Origin: Candidatus Blautia intestinigallinarum
GTDB taxonomy: Bacteria; Bacillota; Clostridia; Lachnospirales; Lachnospiraceae
Assembly: GCA_019112635.1 (NCBI GenBank)
Contig: DXIX01000009.1
Location: forward strand, 1-33,144
Direction of reading: 5' to 3'
DNA: 33,144 bases
Below are positions 7,227 to 16,081 of this stretch, piece by piece. Under the pieces are notes generated by a model that was not told where the DNA came from, ran no database searches, and saw only the letters and a program-made list of their open reading frames with translations. A program made the translations under genes and the position numbers. How positions within the stretch are numbered: the stretch's first letter is position 1; every line of letters starts with the position of its first letter.

Positions 7227-8123
7227 ATGTATCGCAATTTTGATGAAATGCTGAACAAAATCAGAGAAAATCCTCAGAAAAAAAAGATTGCTGTAGCGGC
7301 CGCCCACGATCGTGAAGTCCTGGAATGTGCCGTCACCGCGAAGAAAGAACAGATTGCAGACTTTATTTTAATCGGAAAAGAAAATCGAATCAGAGAAATT
7401 TTGTCAGAACTGGGAGAAAACCCTGATACTTGGACAATCCTTGCGGAAACCTCCGACTCAAAAGCAGCCGCACTGGCCGCTTCCATGGCTTCCAAGGGAG
7501 AAGCAGATGCTTTGATGAAAGGACTTTTACAGACATCTACCTTTCTTAGAGCACTATTTCAGAAAGAACTTGGGCTTGTACCGCCGAAAACCATCGTCAG
7601 TCAAGTCACCGTCAGCGAATATCCCTCTCAGGATCGTCTGCTTTTGATCACAGACTGTGCCGTCAATGTAACCCCGGGATATGACGAAAAAATCAATCTT
7701 ATTCAAAATGCCGTTTCCCTGGCACAAAAGATTGATATTCCTCTGCCGAAGGTTGCCTGCATTGCCCCAGTGGAAGTAGTCAACGAAAAAATGCCGGAAA
7801 CCATAGATGCCGCTATGCTAAGCAAAGCCTGTGACAGAGGACAAATCAAAGGATGTGTTGTGGATGGTCCTCTGGCATTAGACAATGCCCTCTCCCCAGA
7901 AGCTGCAAAAGCAAAAGGAATCACCAGTGACGTGGCAGGATATGCAGATATTCTGCTGATGCCCAATCTCTGCACTGGCAATGCCATCTACAAAGCGTTG
8001 CATTATTTTGGTAATCTAAAGACGGGAAGTGCAGTTATTGGAGCAAAAATCCCTGTTGTTCTGACTTCCCGGTCTGACACAGCAGAAAGCAAGCTGCACG
8101 CAGTAGCATTGAGTGTTCTCTGA
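7227..8123 (+). CDS. ptb: Phosphate butyryltransferase
   Basis: This 298-residue phosphotransacylase-family enzyme exchanges the CoA of butyryl- or branched acyl-CoA for phosphate, feeding Buk. It matches the family in length and in blocks such as KKKIAVAAAHDREVLECA near the N-terminus, DALMKGLLQTSTFLRA (about 93-108) and the C-terminal TGSAVIGAKIPVVLTSRSD. The frame is open further upstream into buk. The ATG at 7227, with AAAGGA at 7211-7216 and the usual family N-terminus MYRNFDEML, is the sensible start. The pair buk-ptb is in the reverse order to the Clostridium acetobutylicum ptb-buk operon. Confidence 0.93.
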   Translation: MYRNFDEMLNKIRENPQKKKIAVAAAHDREVLECAVTAKKEQIADFILIGKENRIREILSELGENPDTWTILAETSDSKAAALAASMASKGEADALMKGLLQTSTFLRALFQKELGLVPPKTIVSQVTVSEYPSQDRLLLITDCAVNVTPGYDEKINLIQNAVSLAQKIDIPLPKVACIAPVEVVNEKMPETIDAAMLSKACDRGQIKGCVVDGPLALDNALSPEAAKAKGITSDVAGYADILLMPNLCTGNAIYKALHYFGNLKTGSAVIGAKIPVVLTSRSDTAESKLHAVALSVL

Positions 8124-8177
8124 TCTATCTTGACTGAAAATTCAAAACACTGCTTAAATATAAAAGATGCCCTTCTC

Positions 8178-8226
8178 CAAAAAGGTATCGCAAACCTTTT
8201 TCATTTGGTTTTGCGATACCTTTTTT
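8178..8226. terminator. Bidirectional terminator between ptb and radA
   Basis: AAAAGGTATCGCAAACC (8180-8196) pairs with GGTTTTGCGATACCTTTT (8207-8224) with one bulge. The T-run at 8221-8226 serves the plus strand (ptb) and the A-run at 8179-8183 serves the minus strand (radA), which converge here. Confidence 0.85.
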
Positions 8227-8270
8227 GTTACTCAACCCCTATACCTGCCGCAAGATGAAGAGCGGACCCA

Positions 8271-9644
8271 TTACGATCTCCCTGCAATATAACCAATCGC
8301 CTCTTTCACCGTCCCTACATATATTTTCTCGATGCCCTTGACTTTATCTGCAAATTTTTGACATACCCGTGGAAGGATCACTTTCTCAAAGCCTAATTTC
8401 TTTGCTTCCTGCACCCTTTGCTCTGCCATGCTCACGGCACGCACCTCACCGCTCAGACCAACCTCACCGAATGCGAGAAGCCGGTCATCAATCACCCAGT
8501 CACGATAGCTGGAAGCAATCGCCAGACAGATTCCCAGATCAACAGCCGGCTCATTCATCTTAATTCCCCCCGCAATGTTCACATAGGCATCGCAGACTCC
8601 CAGATGCAGACCAGCTCGTTTTTCCAATACCGCCATCAGAAGATTGACCCGATTAAAATCAATTCCAGCGGCAGTCCTTCTCGGAATTCCCAGATTACTC
8701 TGACACACCAGAGCCTGTACTTCTATGAGAATAGGCCGGGTTCCTTCCATAGAACATGCCACCACAGACCCAGAAGACCCTTCCGGCTTTCCCTCCAGAA
8801 GAAATTCTGACGGGTTTTTCACTTCCTGAAGACCATCATTGCGCATCTCAAAGACACCAATCTCATTGGTAGATCCAAAACGATTCTTGACAGCTCTCAA
8901 AATCCGATATGTGGCATGCCGTTCTCCCTCAAAATATAAAACCGTATCCACCATGTGTTCCAGAACTCTCGGCCCCGCCACATTACCTTCTTTTGTCACA
9001 TGCCCAACGATGAAGATTGTCACGCCCAGTCCTTTAGCAAGCTGCATCAGAACATTAGTAGATTCCCGGACCTGAGAGACACTGCCCGGTGCTGAGGAAA
9101 TTTCTTCATCATACATCGTCTGAATAGAGTCAATAATTACTACTTCCGGCTTTTTTCTCTCGATCAATTCCCGGATATTTCCCAGATTTGTCTCACACAA
9201 AAGTTTCAGATGGCCATCAAAATTTCCTATCCGCATCGCTCTCATCTTAATCTGACGAAGAGATTCTTCTCCGGAAATATACAAAACTTCCACCTTCTGA
9301 TCCGCCAGATGGCGGCACATCTGAAGCAAAAGGGTGGATTTTCCTATTCCAGGATCACCTCCTACCAGAACCAATGACCCCTGAACAATCCCACCGCCCA
9401 GTACACGATCCAGTTCTTCAATCCGGCTGGACTTTCTGGAATCTTCAGTCAAGCTGATCTCTTCTAATCCCACAGGTTTGGGAATCTCTGTATTCTTCTT
9501 CACCGTCTTCCCCAAAGAAAACGGGGAGACCGTCTCCTCCACAAAAGTATTCCACTCCCTGCAGCCTGGACACTGCCCCATCCATTTCGCAGACTCATAG
9601 CCACAGTTCTGACAAAAATAAACTGTTTTCTTACCTTTTGCCAT
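8271..9644 (-). CDS. radA: DNA repair protein RadA (Sms)
   Basis: This 457-residue RecA-like helicase acts in branch migration and recombinational repair. The N-terminal C4 zinc finger has C11, C14, C25 and C28. Walker A GDPGIGKST is at 96-104, Walker B VVIIDSIQT about 168-176, the diagnostic KNRFG motif at 253-257, and a C-terminal Lon-protease-like domain lacks the protease role. The length is normal. AGGAG lies about 8 nt before the ATG. No convincing promoter was identified in the 166-nt gap upstream. Confidence 0.97.
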   Translation of the reverse strand: MAKGKKTVYFCQNCGYESAKWMGQCPGCREWNTFVEETVSPFSLGKTVKKNTEIPKPVGLEEISLTEDSRKSSRIEELDRVLGGGIVQGSLVLVGGDPGIGKSTLLLQMCRHLADQKVEVLYISGEESLRQIKMRAMRIGNFDGHLKLLCETNLGNIRELIERKKPEVVIIDSIQTMYDEEISSAPGSVSQVRESTNVLMQLAKGLGVTIFIVGHVTKEGNVAGPRVLEHMVDTVLYFEGERHATYRILRAVKNRFGSTNEIGVFEMRNDGLQEVKNPSEFLLEGKPEGSSGSVVACSMEGTRPILIEVQALVCQSNLGIPRRTAAGIDFNRVNLLMAVLEKRAGLHLGVCDAYVNIAGGIKMNEPAVDLGICLAIASSYRDWVIDDRLLAFGEVGLSGEVRAVSMAEQRVQEAKKLGFEKVILPRVCQKFADKVKGIEKIYVGTVKEAIGYIAGRS

Positions 9645-9743
9645 AAATATTCTCCTAACATCACAATTTTAACCGGATTTTTTGGAATCTTTTGCATCAA
9701 ATCCAAATTATCCAGTACTGAATTTTCACTTACCACACGGAAA

Positions 9744-9766
9744 AGGGGCCACATAAAATGGCCCCT
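9744..9766 (-). terminator. Terminator after the 137-residue gene
   Basis: GGGGCC at 9745-9750 pairs with GGCCCC at 9760-9765 across a 9-nt loop. On the minus strand the stem is followed by TTTT and then CC, a short U-tract. It lies 45 nt past the stop of the gene ending at 9811 and ahead of radA. Confidence 0.65.
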
Positions 9767-9810
9767 CAAAAATCTAAGCAGCACCGCACTTTGTACGGCA
9801 AAAAATCCAA

Positions 9811-10224
9811 TTATAATTTCACAATTTTTACAGCTACCTGAAGAGCATTCTCCAACTCCACACTGAAAGAAAGTTTTCCTCCCAGATTGGTTTCCATTTT
9901 TCCGATACTCTTCCCATCCAGATAGATCTCATACTCCGTGTCTGCCTCAAGTTCTACGGTGATCTGCGCGTCTTCTTTTCCCTCGACAGCGAACTGCATT
10001 CCACCATTCTCCTGAGCCAAATCAAAAACTGTGGTTCCCGGAACCGATTCGTATACAAACATTTCATTCCGCTCCAGCTTGGTAATTTCAGAAAATGTTT
10101 TAACTTTGTACATATCTCCCTGATGCTCATAATCTGAAACCTTTGACTTTTTAGCCAATTCATAATTTCCAAAGCTGATGGTTCCATTTTCTTCTGTCCG
10201 TATCAATTCCTTCACTACTGACAT
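9811..10224 (-). CDS. Conserved small protein of unknown function
   Basis: This soluble 137-residue protein has no signal peptide and no membrane segment. It begins MSVVKELIRTEENGTISFGN. The C-terminal half (about 80-137) is rich in alternating beta-strand pattern (ITVELEADTEYEIYLDGKSI, then a Gly-Gly-Lys turn), suggesting a small beta-sandwich. From memory, similar proteins in Lachnospiraceae carry the automatic label endosialidase, but no glycosidase motif is visible and I do not support that function. AGGGAGG lies 9-10 nt before the ATG. It sits alone between acylphosphatase (93-nt gap, with a TATAAT-like box at 10271-10276 on the minus strand) and its own terminator. Confidence 0.8.
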   Translation of the reverse strand: MSVVKELIRTEENGTISFGNYELAKKSKVSDYEHQGDMYKVKTFSEITKLERNEMFVYESVPGTTVFDLAQENGGMQFAVEGKEDAQITVELEADTEYEIYLDGKSIGKMETNLGGKLSFSVELENALQVAVKIVKL

Positions 10225-10317
10225 TTTTTCTTGTCCTCCCTAAGACTCATCTCACGTGGTTTTTACAGATATTATATAATAAATTTAACAATTTTTCCAG
10301 CAATACAAGAAATTTTT

Positions 10318-10596
10318 TCAATAATCCAGCACTCGAAACTCAGATTCCTCTTTTAAAGGGATTTTCTCCACATCAATGTCCTCTATCTGAATGTAAGGTG
10401 ACTCATAAAGTTTCTGCAGCAACAGATTAATCTGCTGAGAAGTTCCCTGCACTTCCATCTCCACACTGCCGTCCCACAGGTTCTGAATCCAGCCTGTCAC
10501 TCCTATGTTGACGGCAGAATAACTGGCCACAAAACGGAATCCTACACCTTGAACTCTCCCCTTAAAAAGCATATGCTTACGCACTTTCTCACCCAT
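10318..10596 (-). CDS. acyP: Acylphosphatase
   Basis: This 92-residue enzyme hydrolyses acyl phosphates. The phosphate-binding loop GRVQGVGFR (13-21) includes the catalytic Arg21. The second signature GWIQNLWDGSVE (35-46) supplies the catalytic Asn39. The length is typical. The start codon lies inside clpC, with an 8-nt overlap, so translation is probably coupled to it. The pathway role of this family is uncertain in bacteria. Confidence 0.95.
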   Translation of the reverse strand: MGEKVRKHMLFKGRVQGVGFRFVASYSAVNIGVTGWIQNLWDGSVEMEVQGTSQQINLLLQKLYESPYIQIEDIDVEKIPLKEESEFRVLDY

Positions 10597-13072
10597 CGTT
10601 CTTCCTTGCCTCTGCTGTAAACTGAATTTCTTTTTTCACCCGGCGCACATGAACCACGTCGCCTGCCTGAATTTTTCCTTCCAAAATCTCATTTGCCATA
10701 GGATCTTCAATCTTAGTCTGAATCGCCCGGCGCAGCGGTCTCGCACCGTATTTGCTGTCGAATCCTTCATCCGCCAGGTATTCCTTCACAGAGCTGCTGA
10801 CTTTCAGTTCAATCCCCATCTGATCCTCACAGCGTTTTTCCAGATTTTTAAGCAGAATTCCCACAATCTGCTTGATATGAGTACGATTCAGAGAATGGAA
10901 TACAATGATCTCGTCAATTCGATTGAGAAATTCCGGTTTAAACATTCTGCGGACTTCCTCCATCACAGAGGATTTCATTCTCTCGTAATCCTGTTTCTCA
11001 TCCTCCTGGGCGCCAAAGCCCAGTCTCTTCGGTTCCACAATCGCCTGAGCGCCTGCATTGGACGTCATGATGATAATGGTCTGTTTAAAATCAATCTTTC
11101 TTCCCTGGGCATCGGTAATATGACCATCATCCAACACCTGAAGAAGGATATTAAACACGTCCGGATGAGCTTTCTCAATCTCATCAAACAAGATCACGCT
11201 ATAGGGATTACGTCTCACTTTCTCTGAGAGCTGTCCGCCTTCCTCATATCCCACATATCCTGGAGGAGATCCAATCAGCTTGGAGACACTATGCTTTTCC
11301 ATATACTCGGACATGTCTACACGGATCATTGCCTGCTCGGTGCCGAACACAGCCTCAGCCAGCGCTTTTGACAATTCCGTCTTTCCCACACCGGTGGGTC
11401 CCAAAAACAGGAAGGAACCAATCGGCCTTGCGGGATCTTTCAATCCGACACGCCCTCTCTTCACTGCCTGCGCAACAGCGGCAACTGCCTCTTCCTGGCC
11501 GATCACCCGTTTATGCAGCTCTTTTTCCAGGCGTACCAGACGGCGTGATTCCTTCTCCGCCAGTTTTTTCACTGGAATCTTCGTCCATCCGGATACAATA
11601 TCCGCCACAGAGTCCTCTGTCACAACAGACTTCTTTCTCAGGCTGCGGCGTCTGGATTTCTCCATTTCCGTGTCAGCCTGACTTCGTTTTTCCTCCTGCT
11701 TTTTCTGTATCTCTTTGGCCTTTTCCAGGTCGCCGTTTTTGAGAGCTGTCTCTTTTTCCAAAGTCAGATGCTGAATGTCTTTTTCCAGTTCCACCACCTG
11801 TTCCGGAGCCTGATATCCGGCAAGCTGTACCTTTGAGGATGCCTCGTCAATAATATCAATGGCTTTATCCGGCAGAAAACGGTCGTTGATATAGCGGACT
11901 GCCATTTTCACTGCCGCCTCAATGGCAGAATCCTCAATCACAACTCCATGATGCTGCTCATAGTACGGGCGCAAACCTCTTAAGATTTCCACAGTCTCTT
12001 CTTCTGAAGGCTCTTCCACGGTCACCGGCTGAAATCTCCGCTCGAGCGCAGCATCCTTCTCGATGTGCTTTCTGTACTCCTCGATGGTAGTCGCTCCGAT
12101 AAGCTGCAGTTCTCCCCTTGAGAGAGAAGGTTTTAAGATGTTGGATGCGTCCAGAGCCCCTTCCGCTCCCCCTGCTCCGATGATGGTGTGAAGCTCATCG
12201 ATAAACAGAAGAATGCCTTTGTGCTCTGTCACCTCCCGCACCACATTCTTGATTCTCTCTTCAAACTCTCCCCGGTATTTCGTTCCTGCAACCATGCTGG
12301 ACAGATCCAGAACCACCAGGCGCTTACTTTTCATCGATTCTGGAACCAGCCCCCACACGATTCTCTGTGCCAGACCTTCCACAATGGCGGTCTTTCCCAC
12401 ACCCGGTTCTCCCACCAGGCAGGGATTATTCTTCGTGCGGCGGCTTAGAATCTGGATCAGCCGTGCGATCTCTTCTTCTCTTCCCACAACCGGATCCAGC
12501 TTGCCTTCCGCAGCCTGCTGCGTCAAGTCACGGCTATACTGATCCAAAGTCGGTGTCGCTGCCGCTTCCGGCTTCCGAATTGCCATGAATTTTCCACTCT
12601 GCAGTTCTTCCTGCGTATAATTTTTATCCGCTCCCGTCGCTGTCAAAAGCGTCAGCAGCATCTTCTGAATATTGATTCCCATGGTATAGAGCAGCCTTGT
12701 GGCCACACACTCTGTGTCTTTCAACATCGCCATGAGAAGATGCTCTGTCCCCACACGGTCTGCCTGAAGAGCCATCGCCTCATTCTCACTGTTGATCATC
12801 AGACGCTTTGACCGGGGCGTATAATCTGGTTTCAATTCTGTGCACACGTTGGAAGGAGGCGCGATCAGCTTTCCAATCAGTTCCTCCAGACGGTCCGCCT
12901 CCACATTGAATTCCTCCAGTATCATCTGAGCAGTGGAATTCTTCACTTTGCACAGAGCCATCAGAATATGTTCTGTCCCCACATAATTGTTATTCAGATC
13001 TTTGGCGACATGTATCGAATAGCGCAGGGCAGCCTTTGCCTGCTCTGTATAATTCTCAAAATTATTTCGCAT
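10589..13072 (-). CDS. clpC: ATP-dependent Clp protease ATPase subunit ClpC
   Basis: This 827-residue Hsp100 unfoldase partners with ClpP. It has a double Clp-N repeat (about 1-145), then NBD1 with Walker [10 protein letters not shown] (221-229) and Walker B LLFIDE (288-293). A short coiled-coil middle domain follows (about 425-480), then NBD2 with GPTGVGKTE (558-566) and SVILFDEIE (625-633), and a C-terminal D2-small domain. The middle domain size fits ClpC rather than ClpB (longer) or ClpA (absent). GGAG lies about 8 nt before the ATG. It is the second gene of a gntR-clpC-acyP unit, 24 nt after the regulator. No ctsR, mcsA or mcsB is adjacent. Confidence 0.95.
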   Translation of the reverse strand: MRNNFENYTEQAKAALRYSIHVAKDLNNNYVGTEHILMALCKVKNSTAQMILEEFNVEADRLEELIGKLIAPPSNVCTELKPDYTPRSKRLMINSENEAMALQADRVGTEHLLMAMLKDTECVATRLLYTMGINIQKMLLTLLTATGADKNYTQEELQSGKFMAIRKPEAAATPTLDQYSRDLTQQAAEGKLDPVVGREEEIARLIQILSRRTKNNPCLVGEPGVGKTAIVEGLAQRIVWGLVPESMKSKRLVVLDLSSMVAGTKYRGEFEERIKNVVREVTEHKGILLFIDELHTIIGAGGAEGALDASNILKPSLSRGELQLIGATTIEEYRKHIEKDAALERRFQPVTVEEPSEEETVEILRGLRPYYEQHHGVVIEDSAIEAAVKMAVRYINDRFLPDKAIDIIDEASSKVQLAGYQAPEQVVELEKDIQHLTLEKETALKNGDLEKAKEIQKKQEEKRSQADTEMEKSRRRSLRKKSVVTEDSVADIVSGWTKIPVKKLAEKESRRLVRLEKELHKRVIGQEEAVAAVAQAVKRGRVGLKDPARPIGSFLFLGPTGVGKTELSKALAEAVFGTEQAMIRVDMSEYMEKHSVSKLIGSPPGYVGYEEGGQLSEKVRRNPYSVILFDEIEKAHPDVFNILLQVLDDGHITDAQGRKIDFKQTIIIMTSNAGAQAIVEPKRLGFGAQEDEKQDYERMKSSVMEEVRRMFKPEFLNRIDEIIVFHSLNRTHIKQIVGILLKNLEKRCEDQMGIELKVSSSVKEYLADEGFDSKYGARPLRRAIQTKIEDPMANEILEGKIQAGDVVHVRRVKKEIQFTAEARKNDG

Positions 13073-13096
13073 GGTTCTCTCCTTCTGGTCTATATT

Positions 13097-13465
13097 TTAC
13101 GAATATTCCTCGAATATCTCATCAATCAATTCATGCACTTCTTCTTTGGTTATATTCTTGCAACACCCTTTTGCCAGAAGAACGGTCAGATTTTCCTTCA
13201 TCTCCTGCAAAGCCTTCATCTTGTCCACATCAATACACACCACTGCCCCTTTTCTCCGGTCAATGGTCACAAACCCCTCCTGACGCAGAACAGAATAGGC
13301 CTTATTCACTGTATGCATATTGATGCCAATCGTATCCGCCAGCTGCCGGACTGAGGGAAGCGCATCCCCCTCCCGCAGTCTGGATGTGGCAATCCCCATG
13401 ATAATCTGATTGGTCAACTGCATATAAATTGCTTCATCACTATTAAAATCTATCTCAATCAGCAT
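13097..13465 (-). CDS. GntR-family (YtrA-like) transcriptional regulator
   Basis: This 122-residue protein is a GntR winged helix-turn-helix with a short C-terminal tail, as in the YtrA subfamily. The DNA-binding domain spans about 10-75 and includes LPSVRQLADTIGINMHTVNK (about 34-53) and the wing GFVTIDRRKGAVV. The tail is helical with a Cys-Cys pair near 99-100. The frame extends upstream, but the ATG at 13465 has AAGGGGA about 5 nt away and matches the family start (MLIEIDFNS). It heads the clpC unit, where Bacilli usually have ctsR. YtrA-type regulators normally precede ABC transporter genes, so this association is notable. Confidence 0.92.
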   Translation of the reverse strand: MLIEIDFNSDEAIYMQLTNQIIMGIATSRLREGDALPSVRQLADTIGINMHTVNKAYSVLRQEGFVTIDRRKGAVVCIDVDKMKALQEMKENLTVLLAKGCCKNITKEEVHELIDEIFEEYS

Positions 13466-13501
13466 ACGATCCCCTTCTCTCTTGTGCCTTTTGTTATACG
13501 A

Positions 13502-13530
13502 ATAGTAGCACAATTTTCCCATAAAATCAA
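13502..13530 (-). promoter_or_regulatory. Promoter of gntR-clpC-acyP
   Basis: On the minus strand TTGATT (13530-13525), a 17-bp spacer and TACTAT (13507-13502) form a plausible sigma-A promoter with a start near 13495. A perfect inverted repeat TTGTGC-N20-GCACAA (13482-13513) overlaps the spacer end, the -10 box and the start. It could be the regulator's operator. No CtsR-type heptad repeat is present. Confidence 0.6.
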
Positions 13531-13543
13531 GAGAATCCCGTTT

Positions 13544-14314
13544 TTACTTGTTCAGTTTTGCCATTTTTAGGAGCTGTTCCTTACCCAGAATCAGATTAAT
13601 TCCCGCAGGGTTCAGCACGTACCCTTTGGCCTGCTTTGACAGAAGCCTGGGCAGACGCTGAAAATCAACCTTGATGGAACCAATCTTTCTGCCTGCGGCA
13701 AATTTCTGAAATTCCATGATGTCCGAAAAACAAGGCTGATACATATCTCCTTCTTTATTTTTGACAAACGGCACGTTCAGTTTTTTCTCACCGTCCTGTT
13801 CCTTCACATCCACAGCTAAAAGGAAATTGGCCCTTATAATGTTCGCCACCAGTTCTTCCTCCAGAGCATTCAGATTTCCCTTCTCCTCCAGAGGTACTTT
13901 CCTGCGGAGTGCCTGCATAAAATAAATGCCGGACAGCTGCAAAGACGCATTTAAAAGAGGTCTTTTTCCCTCTGGGATCTTAGAGAAATCTGCCTCAATT
14001 GCAATCTCCTTTAATTCTACCTTCAGTTCTTCCTGACCGTCTCTGTATAAAATGGCATTGACCCCAATCCCATAAAGATTTCCATAGAATCTGGTATACA
14101 TGGACTTCTCCACCCGGATTGCCTGAAGAATATTTTTCTCCTCGGCCTGGGCTTTGATATACTCTTTCAGATCCTCATCCCGGGCAAAGACTATAATCTG
14201 ATCATCGAAATCCTCCGGATCACAAAACACATAGGGCATTCTCGTACTCATGGAAAAAGGTACAAAAAAATGTTCCCCACTCTGTAGTTTTTTGATAACA
14301 TCTGTTTTGTTCAT
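13544..14314 (-). CDS. SseB-like protein
   Basis: This 256-residue soluble protein has features of the SseB family: an early HFFVPFS strand (15-21), a central region with predicted strands, and a C-terminal GYVLNPAGINLIL (about 230-242), the family's hallmark Asn-Pro block. SseB-family proteins are of uncertain function (named for serine sensitivity in E. coli). It is a single-gene unit with its own promoter upstream and the gntR promoter just downstream. The family call is moderate and no function is inferred. Confidence 0.7.
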   Translation of the reverse strand: MNKTDVIKKLQSGEHFFVPFSMSTRMPYVFCDPEDFDDQIIVFARDEDLKEYIKAQAEEKNILQAIRVEKSMYTRFYGNLYGIGVNAILYRDGQEELKVELKEIAIEADFSKIPEGKRPLLNASLQLSGIYFMQALRRKVPLEEKGNLNALEEELVANIIRANFLLAVDVKEQDGEKKLNVPFVKNKEGDMYQPCFSDIMEFQKFAAGRKIGSIKVDFQRLPRLLSKQAKGYVLNPAGINLILGKEQLLKMAKLNK

Positions 14315-14373
14315 GTTGCTCTATCCTCTCATCATTTCACTTTCCATATTCTTTTACAACTTCTTTTCTCATT

Positions 14374-14403
14374 ATTGTAACTTCTCACTTTATACCTTGT
14401 CAA
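14374..14403 (-). promoter_or_regulatory. Promoter of the SseB-like gene
   Basis: On the minus strand TTGACA (14403-14398), an 18-bp spacer and TACAAT (14379-14374) lie just after the thiC terminator, giving a leader of about 53 nt to the ATG at 14314. Confidence 0.7.
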
Positions 14404-14409
14404 CAAGAG

Positions 14410-14439
14410 AAAAGGAGGAAATTCTGACGAATTTCCTCC
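14410..14439 (-). terminator. Terminator of thiC
   Basis: A perfect 11-bp stem (14414-14424 with 14429-14439) has a 4-nt loop. On the minus strand it is followed by TTTTCTCTTG. It lies 13 nt past the thiC stop. Confidence 0.88.
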
Positions 14440-14452
14440 CAGTTTCTTTCTC

Positions 14453-15754
14453 TTAATCCATGATGTCCACATCTTCTCCGCGAAGAATCTTATTGATATT
14501 TCTCACTGCACACATCTTTCCGCACATGGTACAGGTATCCTCCCGCTCTGGAGTGGATTCCGCGCGGTAGCGTCTTGCCTTCTCACTGTCAATGGCCAGC
14601 TCGAACTGCTTCTCCCAATCCAGATTTCTTCTCGCCTCACTCATCTCGTAATCCCAGTCACTGGCTCCCGGCAGACCTTTTGCCACATCGGCCGCATGAG
14701 CTGCGATTTTGGAAGCAATGATTCCCTCTTTCACATCATCCAGATTTGGAAGACGAAGGTGCTCTGCCGGTGTCACATAACATAGGAAGGATGCTCCGTA
14801 AGTAGCTGCGATAGCGCCTCCGATAGCTGCTGTGATATGGTCATATCCTGGAGCCACGTCTGTAACCAGAGGTCCTAATACATAGAACGGCGCTCCTTTA
14901 CAAATTGTCTGCTCAATCTCCATATTAGCCTGAATCTGGTTCAGCGGCATATGTCCCGGCCCCTCAATCATAACCTGAACGTCTTTTTCCCAGGCTCTGT
15001 CAGTCAGCTCACCAAGTGTCACCAGCTCTTCTATCTGAGGAATATCTCCTGCATCAGCAATGCTTCCCGGACGGCAGGCATCGCCCAGGCTCAGAGTCAC
15101 GTCATATTTCTGACAGATATCCAAAATTTCGTCATAATACTCATAAAATGGGTTCTCGTTTCCAGTCAGTTCCATCCACGCAAAGATGATTGATCCGCCT
15201 CTTGAGACAATATTGGTATGACGTTTTGCTTTCTTGAACCGCTCTGCTGTCGCTTTATTGATACCACAGTGAATGGTCATGAAATCCACGCCATCCTCCG
15301 CATGCATTTTCACAATATCAATCCACTGACGGGAAGTGATTGCCTTCAGTGCCTTGTTGTAGTAAACAACTGCATCGTAAATCGGAACGGTTCCAATCAC
15401 TGCCGGGCATTCTGCTGTCAGCTTACGGCGGAACACCTGCGTGTCACCGAAGGAGCTCAAATCCATGATTGCCTCAGCTCCCATCTTAACTGCCTCCATT
15501 ACCTTTGCCATCTCCAAATCCAGATCCAGACAATCTTTGGAAGTTCCCAGATTTACATTGATTTTTGTCTTAAGTGCCTTTCCGATTCCATGTGCTTTCA
15601 GACATTTATGGTTCTTGTTGGCTGGAATGACTACCTGCCCTTTTGCCACCAAGTCTCTTAGAACTTCCACATTTATCTTTTCCTGTGCAGCAACTTCCTC
15701 CATTTCTTTAGTGATAATCCCCTGTTTTGCTGCATTCATCTGTGTCGTATACAT
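14453..15754 (-). CDS. thiC: Phosphomethylpyrimidine synthase ThiC
   Basis: This 433-residue radical-SAM enzyme converts aminoimidazole ribotide to HMP-phosphate for thiamine synthesis. Recognisable blocks include IDVLRDL-like N-terminal sequence, [25 protein letters not shown] (shown in part), [13 protein letters not shown] (about 264-276) and [20 protein letters not shown] (in part). The C-terminal cluster motif reads CTMCGKMC, i.e. CX2CX3C, one residue shorter than the CX2CX4C usually quoted. The frame is open 20 codons upstream, but the ATG at 15754 with AGGAGGAGAAGG immediately before it is the start. No other thiamine gene is nearby. Control is by the TPP riboswitch in the leader. Confidence 0.96.
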   Translation of the reverse strand: MYTTQMNAAKQGIITKEMEEVAAQEKINVEVLRDLVAKGQVVIPANKNHKCLKAHGIGKALKTKINVNLGTSKDCLDLDLEMAKVMEAVKMGAEAIMDLSSFGDTQVFRRKLTAECPAVIGTVPIYDAVVYYNKALKAITSRQWIDIVKMHAEDGVDFMTIHCGINKATAERFKKAKRHTNIVSRGGSIIFAWMELTGNENPFYEYYDEILDICQKYDVTLSLGDACRPGSIADAGDIPQIEELVTLGELTDRAWEKDVQVMIEGPGHMPLNQIQANMEIEQTICKGAPFYVLGPLVTDVAPGYDHITAAIGGAIAATYGASFLCYVTPAEHLRLPNLDDVKEGIIASKIAAHAADVAKGLPGASDWDYEMSEARRNLDWEKQFELAIDSEKARRYRAESTPEREDTCTMCGKMCAVRNINKILRGEDVDIMD

Positions 15755-15815
15755 ACCTTCTCCTCCTTGTATGTGCTGTGTAGTGAACTCCCTTTGAAGC
15801 TTTCCTGCTTCCAAT

Positions 15816-15843
15816 AAAAAACCCCCTGGCCAATACCAGGAGG
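15816..15843 (-). terminator. Riboswitch-controlled terminator (thiC leader)
   Basis: On the minus strand CCTCCTGG (15843-15836), loop TATTGG, CCAGGGGG (15829-15822) and then six T residues form an intrinsic terminator between the TPP aptamer and thiC. It is the expected expression platform for transcription attenuation by TPP. Confidence 0.85.
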
Positions 15844-15866
15844 AGACAAAACCTAAACTTCCATCA

Positions 15867-15955
15867 TAACTCCCTACGCTGGCATTACCCAGATACAGGT
15901 TCTAGGGTTAAAAGCTTCTGCTTCTTCTCAGCCGATCACAATCAGCACCCCTGTG
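15867..15955 (-). promoter_or_regulatory. TPP (THI-box) riboswitch aptamer
   Basis: Reading the minus strand from about 15955: AGGGGTGC, then GGCTGAGA, then ACCC, then GAACCTG, CTGGGTAATGCCAGC and GTAGGGA, in the canonical order of the THI element. It senses thiamine pyrophosphate. With the terminator at 15816-15843 it would shut off thiC when TPP is abundant. The remainder of the 327-nt thiC-purD gap holds the thiC promoter and the purD terminator. Confidence 0.96.
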
Positions 15956-15970
15956 TTTTTACTATATATT

Positions 15971-15999
15971 ATTGTAGCCGAGACTGTCCTGAAAGTCAA
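15971..15999 (-). promoter_or_regulatory. Promoter of thiC
   Basis: On the minus strand TTGACT (15999-15994), a 17-bp spacer and TACAAT (15976-15971) place the start near 15964, a few bases before the TPP aptamer and about 210 nt before the thiC ATG. Confidence 0.8.
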
Positions 16000-16031
16000 G
16001 AAAAAGCCGGAATTCTTTTAATATTCACCGT

Positions 16032-16070
16032 AATAAAGAACCCACGTACGTTTCATGCGCACGCAGGTTC
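16032..16070 (-). terminator. Terminator of the pur operon
   Basis: A 12-bp stem containing several G-T pairs (arms 16059-16070 and 16038-16049) is followed on the minus strand by TTTATTA. It lies 12 nt past the purD stop. Confidence 0.7.
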
Positions 16071-16081
16071 CTCTATCCTCA

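Noticed and set aside
9811..10224. Endosialidase
   Set aside because: The protein is 137 residues with no sialidase Asp-box or catalytic residues; the label, recalled from automated annotation, is not supported by the sequence.
13466..13543. CtsR operator upstream of gntR-clpC
   Set aside because: The tandem GGTCAAA heptads of CtsR sites were looked for on both strands and are absent.
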